Positions 25,139 through 32,413 of a stretch of DNA of 49,251 nucleotides are shown here, in pieces. The notes below the pieces were generated by a model. That model had not been told where the DNA came from. It made no database searches and was given only the letters and a program-made list of their open reading frames with translations. Within the stretch, counting starts at the first letter, position 1. Every line of letters begins with the position of its first letter. The translations under genes and the position numbers were made by a program. Source of the stretch: Mangrovicoccus sp. HB161399 (GTDB taxonomy: Bacteria > Pseudomonadota > Alphaproteobacteria > Rhodobacterales > Rhodobacteraceae); assembly GCF_013184745.1 (NCBI RefSeq), contig NZ_JAATVU010000043.1, forward strand, positions 1 to 49,251. Direction: 5' to 3'.

Positions 25139-26268
25139 CCGGCTTCGTCCAGGCTACGATCTCGCCCGCGACCGACGCGAAGGGCAAGCCGCTGACCGGC
25201 CCGCCCCCCGCAGACAAGGTCGTGACGGTGCATTTCAACCCCGAGAAGCTGGACATCCGGCTGACAAACAACCTCAAGAAGGGCAAGGGCAAGCAGGCGC
25301 CGCAGCTGATCAGCGAGGCGACCGCGCAGCTCTCGGCCGAGCTGGTCTTCGACACCAGCGGCACCGGCGTCGACGTGCGCCAGCATACCGGCAAGCTCGC
25401 CGCCTTCCTGGAACCCGGCGAGGCCGATGCCAAGGAGAAGGGCGCGCCGCAGATCGTCAAGTTCGAATGGGGCACCATCGCCTTCGAGGGCTATATCGAC
25501 AGCTATTCGGAATCGCTGGATTTCTTTTCCGAGAACGGCGTGCCGCTGCGGGCCTCGGTCTCGCTGTCGCTGACCCAGTCCGAACGCAGCTTCAAGCCGA
25601 AGGAAAACGCCGAAAGCGCCGCAGTGGGCGGGGCCAGCCCGTTCGGATCGTCCTCGCCGCTCGCTCCGGCCACCGGCGACGGCGCCCAGGCCGATGCCGC
25701 CGCGGCGGAGGCCAACGGGCTGGAAAACAGCCGCTTCCCCGATGCCGCGCAGGTGGAAACCGCGCCGGGCGGCGGGCTGGGACGTCCCCCGGCCGCCTTC
25801 GCCGCCGCAGGGGCCGGGCTGTCCGCCGGGATCGGCGGCGGGGTGTCGGCGGGGGTCGGCGGCTCGGCCGGCATCTCCGCGGGCCTCTCCGGCGGGATCT
25901 CGGCCGGCGTGTCAGGCGGGCTTTCGGCCGGAATCTCGGGCGGCATTTCCGGCGGCGCCTCGGCGGGTTTCTCCGCGGGCGTGTCGGGCGGCGCGGGCCT
26001 GTCGGCCGGGGTCTCCGGCGGCGTCTCGGCGGGTCTCGGCGGCGGGATCTCCGCCGGGCTGCAGGGCGGCACCGCCGCGGCTTTCTCCGGCCTGTCGGTG
26101 CGCGGCCCGTCGGTCTCCGCCAGCTTTTCGAAATCCGCCGCCGCGCCGCCCCCTGCCGGGGCCGCCGGCGGCGTCCAGCTCGGTGGGCGGGCCAGCGCCT
26201 CGGCCGGGGCCAGCTTTGCCGCGCCGGTCGGCCGCGGCACCGCGCGGATCACGTATCAGGGGGACTGA
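25135..26268 (+). CDS. CIS tube/spike adaptor with glycine-rich repeat tail
   Basis: A 377-residue protein. Residues 1-155 match the contractile-injection tube adaptor (Afp7-like; VTVHFNPEKLDIRLTNNLKK, LSAELVFDTSGTGVDVRQHT, FEWGTIAFEGYIDSYSESLD, LRASVSLSLTQSER). Relatives normally end in a LysM-type domain. Here that is absent and replaced by about 220 residues of low complexity. Residues 227-312 are almost only Gly, Ser and Ala with one hydrophobic residue per unit (SAGISGG, SAGVSGG, SAGLGGG and similar). The protein ends in GRGTARITYQGD, so the frame is intact to the end. It overlaps tube 2 by four bases. Confidence 0.85.
   Translation: MTGFVQATISPATDAKGKPLTGPPPADKVVTVHFNPEKLDIRLTNNLKKGKGKQAPQLISEATAQLSAELVFDTSGTGVDVRQHTGKLAAFLEPGEADAKEKGAPQIVKFEWGTIAFEGYIDSYSESLDFFSENGVPLRASVSLSLTQSERSFKPKENAESAAVGGASPFGSSSPLAPATGDGAQADAAAAEANGLENSRFPDAAQVETAPGGGLGRPPAAFAAAGAGLSAGIGGGVSAGVGGSAGISAGLSGGISAGVSGGLSAGISGGISGGASAGFSAGVSGGAGLSAGVSGGVSAGLGGGISAGLQGGTAAAFSGLSVRGPSVSASFSKSAAAPPPAGAAGGVQLGGRASASAGASFAAPVGRGTARITYQGD
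25813..26070 (+). repeat. coding Gly-Ser-Ala heptad-like repeat tract
   Basis: About 86 codons encode a run of units close to S-A-G-(I/V/L)-S-G-G. The DNA units differ by synonymous changes, so this is an old or selected protein repeat, not a fresh slippage expansion. It sits within the tube-adaptor gene. Confidence 0.8.
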
Positions 26269-26271
26269 GCC

Positions 26272-26442
26272 ATGCCTGTCATCATCAACGAGCTGCTGAC
26301 CGAACTGCCGCCGCAGGAGGCCCGGCCCCGCCCGGCCCAGCTGCCCGGTCCCGAGCCGGTCGATGCCGAGGATCCCGTCCGCAACGCGCTGCGCGCCGCC
26401 GCCCGCGCGGAATGGCGCAGCCGCCGCCTGAGCGCGGAATAG
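26272..26442 (+). CDS. DUF5908-like small eCIS protein
   Basis: A 56-residue protein starting MPVIINELLTELPP and ending in an Arg/Glu-rich helix (AARAEWRSRRLSAE). Size, the MP-(V/I)-I-x-EL start, the basic-acidic tail and position between the tube adaptor and the gpD hub match the DUF5908 family found at this place in eCIS clusters. The start follows the previous stop by three bases. Function is unknown; a chaperone or baseplate-assembly role is a guess. Confidence 0.7.
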   Translation: MPVIINELLTELPPQEARPRPAQLPGPEPVDAEDPVRNALRAAARAEWRSRRLSAE

Positions 26443-26451
26443 GGGGGCGCG

Positions 26452-27543
26452 ATGACCATCCAGCCCGCCGCAAGCGACCTCGCCGTCTACAGCGCCCGCC
26501 CCCGGATGGAGATCGCCGGGTCCGAGGACCTGCTGGCGACCCGGCTGATGCGCCGCCTGGAGATGCGCGAGACCGAAGGCGGGCTGTCCTCGCTGGAGGT
26601 GCAGTTCGAGAACGCCGCGACCGGGAGCGCGGACGGCGCGGATTTCGCCTTCGAAGGCTCCGCCAACGACCAGCTGTCGCTCGGCGCGGAGATCCGCGTC
26701 GTCACCGGGCCGCGGGACGACCCGCAGGAGATCTTCCAGGGCACGGTCTCGGCGCTGGAGCTGGTGCTGGAAATCGGCAAGACGCCCGCCCTGACGGTGA
26801 TGGCCGAGGATGCGCTGATGGCGATGCGGCTGGCGCGGCGCACCCGCCTGTTCGAGGCAGGCACGCTGCAATCCGTCGCCGAGACGCTGGCAGGCGACAG
26901 CGGGCTGCGGCTGGAAGCCGACGGGCTCGACATGGAGACCGGGCCCGACCTGCAGCTGAACGAGACCGACCTGGGCTTCCTGCGCCGCCTGCTGGGGCGG
27001 CATGACTGCGACTGCCAGATCGTCGGCACCGTGCTGCAGGCCGCGCCGCGCGCGGCCGGGGCCCGCGGCGATGTCGCGCTGGCCTATGGTGACACGCTGC
27101 TGGAGCTGCGTGCCGTCGCCGACCTGGCGGACCAGGTCGGCGCGGTGACCTGGTCGGGCTGGGATCCCTCGACCTCCGAGCGGATCACCGCCGAAAGCAG
27201 CGGCAGCGCCACCGGTCCCGGCAGCGGCCGCGACGGCGCCGCGGTCCTCGCCGAGGTCTTCGGGCAGCGCAGCGAACATGCCGGCGCCCATGCCGTGCGC
27301 GATGCCGGCGAAGCGCAGGCGCTGGTCGACACTCTGTTCCAGCGCCGCGCCCGGCGCTTCGTCTCGGTCGAGGGCACCGCCACCGGCGATCCGGCGATCC
27401 GCATCGGCGCGACGCTGGAGCTTTCGGGCATCGGGCCGCGCTTCTCCAACCGCTACGCCGTGACCGAAACCATCCACCGCTTCGACGAGGAAAACGGCTA
27501 CCGCACCGAATTCCGCGCCGAATCCGCCTATTTCGGAGGCTGA
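26452..27543 (+). CDS. baseplate hub protein (gpD/VgrG N-terminal-like)
   Basis: A 363-residue protein of the phage late control gene D family, which forms the trimeric hub joining tube and spike. Recognisable parts are LMRRLEMRETEGGLSSLEVQFEN, the EIFQGTVSALELVLEIGKTPALTVMAEDAL strand pair, LNETDLGFLRRLLGRHDCDCQI and the final YAVTETIHRFDEENGYRTEF. In Afp the hub and spike are one protein (Afp8). Here they are split, with the spike encoded by the next gene two bases downstream. Confidence 0.9.
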   Translation: MTIQPAASDLAVYSARPRMEIAGSEDLLATRLMRRLEMRETEGGLSSLEVQFENAATGSADGADFAFEGSANDQLSLGAEIRVVTGPRDDPQEIFQGTVSALELVLEIGKTPALTVMAEDALMAMRLARRTRLFEAGTLQSVAETLAGDSGLRLEADGLDMETGPDLQLNETDLGFLRRLLGRHDCDCQIVGTVLQAAPRAAGARGDVALAYGDTLLELRAVADLADQVGAVTWSGWDPSTSERITAESSGSATGPGSGRDGAAVLAEVFGQRSEHAGAHAVRDAGEAQALVDTLFQRRARRFVSVEGTATGDPAIRIGATLELSGIGPRFSNRYAVTETIHRFDEENGYRTEFRAESAYFGG

Positions 27544-27545
27544 CC

Positions 27546-28223
27546 ATGAACATGCCCGTCCATCCTGTTGCCCTGAGCCAGCCGCTCACCCTCGGCGTGG
27601 TGCGCAATGTCGACGATCCCGACGGCCAGGGACGCGTGGAGATCGAGCTGCATGCCTGGAACGGCGCCGGCGGCCAGGAGGGCCGGAGCTGGGCGCGGGT
27701 CGCCCAGCCCTTCGCCGGCAGCGGCTACGGCGCGGTCTTCGTGCCGGATGTCGATGACGAGGTGCTGGTCGCCTTCCTCGACGGCGACAGCCGCTGCCCG
27801 GTGGTGATCGGTTCGTTCTACACCGGCAACCGCCATCCGCCCGAGACCGCGGCTGAGGGCGGCGCGGTGAAACGCTGGGCGCTGGCGGGACATGCGGGCA
27901 CCAAGGTGCTGCTCGACGAAAGCGCGGGCTCGCGCGTGCTGGCGGAAACCGCAGGCGGCGTCTCGGCCGAGCTCGACGACAGCGGCGGCGGCAGCCTGAC
28001 GCTGACCGCGGGCGGCTCGACCGTCACGCTCGACAGCTCGGGCATCACGATCGAGACCGGCGGCACAGTGACGGTGAACGGATCGACCATCTCGGCCTCG
28101 GCCGGATCGGTCTCGGTCAGCGCCGGCATCGCCGACTTCTCTGGCGTGGTCCATTGCAACACCCTGTCCACCACCACCGTGGTGGCCTCGGTCTACACTC
28201 CGGGAGCGGGCAACGTATGGTAG
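27546..28223 (+). CDS. baseplate spike protein (gpV-like)
   Basis: A 225-residue spike. An OB-fold occupies about residues 15-95 (LGVVRNVDDPDGQGRVEIEL, SWARVAQPFAGSGYGAVFVPDVDDEVLVAFLDGD, CPVVIGSFY). Residues 110-215 are short strands rich in Thr, Ser and Gly (GSLTLTAGGSTVTLDSSGIT, then TVTVNGSTISASAGSVSVSA) that would wind into the trimeric beta-helix needle. It ends in VYTPGAGNVW. No PAAR gene follows in this window, so the needle may be self-capped as in P2 gpV. Its stop overlaps the next start by seven bases. Confidence 0.92.
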   Translation: MNMPVHPVALSQPLTLGVVRNVDDPDGQGRVEIELHAWNGAGGQEGRSWARVAQPFAGSGYGAVFVPDVDDEVLVAFLDGDSRCPVVIGSFYTGNRHPPETAAEGGAVKRWALAGHAGTKVLLDESAGSRVLAETAGGVSAELDDSGGGSLTLTAGGSTVTLDSSGITIETGGTVTVNGSTISASAGSVSVSAGIADFSGVVHCNTLSTTTVVASVYTPGAGNVW

Positions 28224-29767
28224 GACATGCCACCCTCCTGCGCGGCACGAAGCTGCCCGGCCTCGCCGATCCCGGCGCCGCGCCGGTGATCATCGGGCTT
28301 GCCGACCAGAATTTCGTCGCCGCCTTCCTCAAGCGGATGGCCGATGCGGACGGACGCCGAGTGCTGGCGGACGGCGCCGGCCGGATGCGCCGCGGCGCCG
28401 ACAGCATCCTGCGTCTGCAGCAGCCGGTCCACCGCATGTTCAACATCGCCGCGGTCGAGGCGCATTGCGCGACCGACGGGCAGCCGCGGCTCGACCCGGC
28501 GAAGATCCTCGCCTCCGGCCTCTGCGTCCGGCGGCGGATCGGCAGCGGGAGCGACGCGACCGTGCAGGGCTGGATGACCGCGGGCGAAAAGGTGCTGGGC
28601 TGGCGCGACCTGCCCGGCGAGGCGACCGGCGATCCGCCCGCCTGGGATCCCGATCCGGAGATGCGCAGCACCCAGTCCCGGGGACTGAACCGCAAGGTGC
28701 TGCGACAGGGGCGGCGCATCCTGCCGGCCCATTCCGGCTGGACCGAGGATTCCGCGCCGCTCTTCGCGGTGCCGCCCGCCCTTGCCGGCAGCATCGGCCG
28801 AACGGTGCTCTACGGCATGGTGCCGGTGACAAGCGACGCGCGCTCCGAGGACGACCCGGCCCCGGAAGCGCCGTTCTCGGCGGCGGATGTCGCGGCGCGG
28901 CTGCCCGCGATGCTGATGGCCGATCCCGGCGGCGCGCAGCTGCCGTCCGCGGGCGGCGGCACGCTATACGGCACCAGCACCGGCGCGGCGGCAGAGGCCC
29001 TGACCGCGGCGGTCAGCTATCTCGCGCAGGAGCCGGGGCTGTTCAGCGACGAGGGCGCCGCCGCGCTGCGCGACCGGCTGTCCGCGACCGTCCTGTCGCG
29101 CCCCTCCGAGCAGGACGAGGAAGTCAACGAGGACGTCACCTTCTACGACGCGCTGCTGGAAGCCTACGAGCTGCGCGTCACCCGCAGCCGCAGCTCGATG
29201 ATCCTGCCCTATTCCTGGCCGGCGATCTCCGAGGACGCCGAGGAGGACATCGTCGCCGACATCCTGGCCGCCATGTCGGCCCGCTGGGCGCGGCTGTCGC
29301 CGGTGGAGGCGCGGTTCGAGGATCTCTCCGCCCGCTACGAGGTCGCGGCCTGGCTGCGCCTCGCGGGCGACTGCGGCTGCCCGCCGAAGACCATCTGGAG
29401 CGCGCCGTCCGAGCCCTTCGAGATCGTGCCCTGGTACGAGGGCGGCGACGCCCCGCCGACGGTGGTGGAACTGCCGCGGCTGACCGACGGATTCTACGGA
29501 AAGCTCAAGCCGAACGTCGCCTTCAAGGTGCCCGAGGAAATCCAGCAGTTCATGTCCGGGCTGAAGCTCGGCGACCTGTCGGACGGCAACGCGCCGGGCA
29601 AGAAGCTGGGCTTCGGCATGATCTGCGGCTTCTCGATCCCGATCCTGACGATCTGCGCCTTCATCGTGCTGCAGATCTTCCTGGTGCTGTTCCACCTGCT
29701 GTTCTGGTGGCTGCCCTTCATCCGGATCTGCATTCCCTTCCCCACCATCGAGGAGGACGACGGATGA
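28217..29767 (+). CDS. eCIS protein with long hydrophobic C-terminus, unknown function
   Basis: A 516-residue protein of no recognised family. Most of it is soluble in character. Residues about 468-505 form a nearly unbroken hydrophobic run (MICGFSIPILTICAFIVLQ, then LFHLLFWWLPFIRIC), enough for one or two membrane helices, followed by an acidic tail (PTIEEDDG). It lies between spike and gp25 wedge genes and overlaps both (7 and 4 bases), so it is part of the baseplate set. Membrane anchoring of the particle, or a hydrophobic sensor buried until firing, are options. The ATG at 28217 is chosen because upstream codons lie inside the spike gene. Confidence 0.65.
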   Translation: MVGHATLLRGTKLPGLADPGAAPVIIGLADQNFVAAFLKRMADADGRRVLADGAGRMRRGADSILRLQQPVHRMFNIAAVEAHCATDGQPRLDPAKILASGLCVRRRIGSGSDATVQGWMTAGEKVLGWRDLPGEATGDPPAWDPDPEMRSTQSRGLNRKVLRQGRRILPAHSGWTEDSAPLFAVPPALAGSIGRTVLYGMVPVTSDARSEDDPAPEAPFSAADVAARLPAMLMADPGGAQLPSAGGGTLYGTSTGAAAEALTAAVSYLAQEPGLFSDEGAAALRDRLSATVLSRPSEQDEEVNEDVTFYDALLEAYELRVTRSRSSMILPYSWPAISEDAEEDIVADILAAMSARWARLSPVEARFEDLSARYEVAAWLRLAGDCGCPPKTIWSAPSEPFEIVPWYEGGDAPPTVVELPRLTDGFYGKLKPNVAFKVPEEIQQFMSGLKLGDLSDGNAPGKKLGFGMICGFSIPILTICAFIVLQIFLVLFHLLFWWLPFIRICIPFPTIEEDDG

Positions 29768-30186
29768 CCTCTGCCCGGCTTGCCCCCGCCCTGCGCCCGG
29801 CCGGCGCCGCGCCCGACCCGCTCGGCTGGCCCTTCGCGCCGCAGCCGCAGGAGGGCGGCCTCGCCCATCCCGCGCTGGAGAAGAGCGTGCGCGACCAGAT
29901 CCGCATCATCCTGGAGACCGCGCCGGGCGAGATGCTGCTGCATCCCGATTTCGGGGCCGGGCTGGCCGACCTGCTGCACGAGCCCAACACCCTGACCACG
30001 CGCAAGCGCGTCCATGACCGGATCGCCCGCGCCCTCGCCCTGTGGGAGCCGCGGATCGCGGTCGAGGGCATCGAGGTCTGGGAGCTGGAGGACCGGCCCG
30101 ACACGCTGCGGGTCGAGCTGACCTACCGTTTGCTGCGCACCGGCTCGGGAAGCCGGATGCTGTTCGACCTGGCGATGGGAGGCTGA
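29764..30186 (+). CDS. gp25/GPW baseplate wedge protein
   Basis: A 140-residue wedge protein with the lysozyme-like gp25 pattern: LEKSVRDQIRIILETAPGEMLLHPDFGAGLADLLHEPN, then the RIARALALWEPRIAVEGIEV segment and a final strand pair. In eCIS (Afp9) and phage T4 this protein starts sheath polymerisation on the baseplate. It overlaps the previous stop by four bases and precedes baseplate J by four bases. Confidence 0.93.
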   Translation: MTSARLAPALRPAGAAPDPLGWPFAPQPQEGGLAHPALEKSVRDQIRIILETAPGEMLLHPDFGAGLADLLHEPNTLTTRKRVHDRIARALALWEPRIAVEGIEVWELEDRPDTLRVELTYRLLRTGSGSRMLFDLAMGG

Positions 30187-30190
30187 GCCC

Positions 30191-32413
30191 GTGCCGATAC
30201 CGTACTACAACCTTCACGACCGCAGCGCCGAGGACCTCGCCGCAGAGATGATCGCCCAGATCCCGGCGCATACCCCGGACTGGCGCAACCCGCGTCCGGG
30301 CGATCCCGGCCGCGCGCTGATCGACCTGTTCGCCTGGATGGGCGACCGGCTGCTCTACCGGGTCAACCTGCTGCCCGAGCGCCAGCGGCTGGCCTTCCTG
30401 CGGCTGCTCGGCATGCCGCTGCTGCCTGCGGTGCCTGCCGCGGGTCTGCTGCAGCTTGCCCATTCCAACCCGCGCGACACCGCCCGTGCCGCGGTGTCCG
30501 CACGGGTGCGGGTGCCGGGCCCGGCGGAGTTCGAGACGCTTGCCGAGGCCCAGATCGCGCCGCTGGACGGGCGCTGCTACCTCAAGCGCCGCCCCAGCGA
30601 TGCCGAGGCCGGCAGCCTGACAGCGGTGCAGCGCGAGCTGGAGGAGGTCTACCGCCTCTCGGGATCCGATCCCTACGTGACCACGCCGCTCTTCCAGGGC
30701 GGCCGCGGCACGCCGGAGGGCGTCGACATCGCCGCCGAGGCGGTCGACCAGAGCCTGTGGATCGCGCTGCTCGCCCGCGTCCCCGAGGACCGCGAAGCCG
30801 CGCGCGCCGCCTTCTCGCGCGAGGACCGCGGACCGCTGGTGCTGAATGTCGGCCTCGCCCCCGCCGAACGCGTCGAGGAAGACAGCGACGATCCGCTCGG
30901 CAGCGCCGTGCAGGCGGGCGACTGGGTCTGGCAGATGCCCCTGGCCACCTCCGCGGACGGCGCCACCGCCAGCCCGCCGGGCTATCTGACGCTCGCGCCA
31001 ACCGGCACCGACACCACGGGCGGGTTCCGCCGCGCGGGCATCGTCCGGCTGGTCATGCCCGAACCCGCCGAACTCGGCCTGCCCGAGAACGACCCCGATG
31101 CCGATGTCGATGCCGGGGTCGGCGACCGGCCGCCGCGGATCGACGATCCGGAAACCGCCGCCCGGCTGGTCAGCTGGATCCGGCTGCGCCCCGCCCGCAC
31201 CGCGCCGCGGCTTGCCCTGGCCTGGGCGGGCGTCAACGCGGTCGAGGTGGAGCAGCGCCGCAGCCTGCGCAACCTGTCGCTCGGCGTGTCCGACGGATCC
31301 GCCGACCAGCGCTTCCAGCTGCCCGCGGGCTCGGTCGATCCCGCAAGCCTGGTGCTGGCCGTGCAGCGCGGCGACGGCGCCTTCGAGCAGTGGAGGCGCA
31401 TCGAGGACCTGCATTTCGCCGGGCGCGACGACTCCGCCTTCCAGCTCGACGCCGAGGCCGGGGTGATCGGCTTCGGCGACGGCGTGCGCGGACGGGTGCC
31501 GCAGGCAGGCGCCCGCGTCCGGGTGATCGAGATGCGCCATGGCGGCGGCAGGGCCGGGAACCTTGCGGCCGGCACGCTGGCGGCGATCTCGCAGCCGCGG
31601 CTGTCCGCGCTGCAGCCGCTCGCCACCCGCGGCGGCGCCGAGGCCGAGACGCTGGACGAGGCGGAGAAGCGCCTGCCCTCGCGGCTGCGCCACCAGGACC
31701 GGGCGGTGACCGAGACCGACTACGCCGATCTCGCCCGCGGCACGCCCGGCGTCGACATCGCCCGCGTCCAGGTGATGCCGCGCTTCCGCCCGTTCCAGCG
31801 GCTCTCCGACGTGCCCGGCGTGGTCACCGTCCAGGTGGTGCCCGCCCCGGCCGTGCTGAAGGCGCCGCATCCGCGCGCCAGCCGCAGCCTGATCCAGGCG
31901 GTGCATGACCGGCTCGACGCCCGCCGCATGGTCGGAACCGAGATGTACGTGGTCGGCATCGACTACGTGCCGGTCGCGGTCTCCGTCTCGGTCGGGCTGG
32001 TCGCCGGGCATGCCACCGACACCGTGACCCGCAGCGTCGAGGAGGCGCTGCGCCTGAGCCTCTTCCCCGCCGCGCCGGGCGGGCGCGACGGCGCGGGCTG
32101 GCCCTTCGGCCGCGCGCCGAGCAACCTGGAGCTGGAGGTCGCCGCCGCCCGCACCGAAGGCGTCCGCGCGGTCTTCGGGCTGAACCTGTTCCTCCGGGGC
32201 AGCGACGGCAGCTGGCAGGTCGCGCCCTCGGCCCCCGGCCATCCCGCCCAGGCGGTCGCGCTGGAACGCTGGCAGCTGCCGGAACTGCGCGACGTGCTGG
32301 TGGTGACCGACGCAACCGAGGCGCCGGGCAGCCCGCTTCCGCCCGGAACCGGATCGGGCGGAAGCGGAAGCGGCTCCGCCCAGCCCATCCCCGTCGTGCC
32401 GGAGCTCTGCTGA
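30191..32413 (+). CDS. baseplate J-like wedge protein
   Basis: A 740-residue putative baseplate assembly protein (Afp11-like). The N-terminus (YYNLHDRSAEDLAAEMIAQIP, RPGDPGRALIDLFAWMGD) and the gpJ core near residues 495-540 (RLRHQDRAVTETDYADLARG, TPGVDIARVQVMPRFRPF) are diagnostic. It starts with GTG after GGGAGG. Wedge proteins of this family surround the hub and convert target contact into sheath contraction. The C-terminal 25 residues are Gly/Ser/Pro-rich, a flexible tail. Its stop overlaps the next start by one base. Confidence 0.93.
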   Translation: MPIPYYNLHDRSAEDLAAEMIAQIPAHTPDWRNPRPGDPGRALIDLFAWMGDRLLYRVNLLPERQRLAFLRLLGMPLLPAVPAAGLLQLAHSNPRDTARAAVSARVRVPGPAEFETLAEAQIAPLDGRCYLKRRPSDAEAGSLTAVQRELEEVYRLSGSDPYVTTPLFQGGRGTPEGVDIAAEAVDQSLWIALLARVPEDREAARAAFSREDRGPLVLNVGLAPAERVEEDSDDPLGSAVQAGDWVWQMPLATSADGATASPPGYLTLAPTGTDTTGGFRRAGIVRLVMPEPAELGLPENDPDADVDAGVGDRPPRIDDPETAARLVSWIRLRPARTAPRLALAWAGVNAVEVEQRRSLRNLSLGVSDGSADQRFQLPAGSVDPASLVLAVQRGDGAFEQWRRIEDLHFAGRDDSAFQLDAEAGVIGFGDGVRGRVPQAGARVRVIEMRHGGGRAGNLAAGTLAAISQPRLSALQPLATRGGAEAETLDEAEKRLPSRLRHQDRAVTETDYADLARGTPGVDIARVQVMPRFRPFQRLSDVPGVVTVQVVPAPAVLKAPHPRASRSLIQAVHDRLDARRMVGTEMYVVGIDYVPVAVSVSVGLVAGHATDTVTRSVEEALRLSLFPAAPGGRDGAGWPFGRAPSNLELEVAAARTEGVRAVFGLNLFLRGSDGSWQVAPSAPGHPAQAVALERWQLPELRDVLVVTDATEAPGSPLPPGTGSGGSGSGSAQPIPVVPELC

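Noticed and set aside
25813-26070. CRISPR-like or tandem DNA repeat
   Set aside because: Units are short, variable and in frame; it is a protein repeat inside an intact gene, with no spacers.
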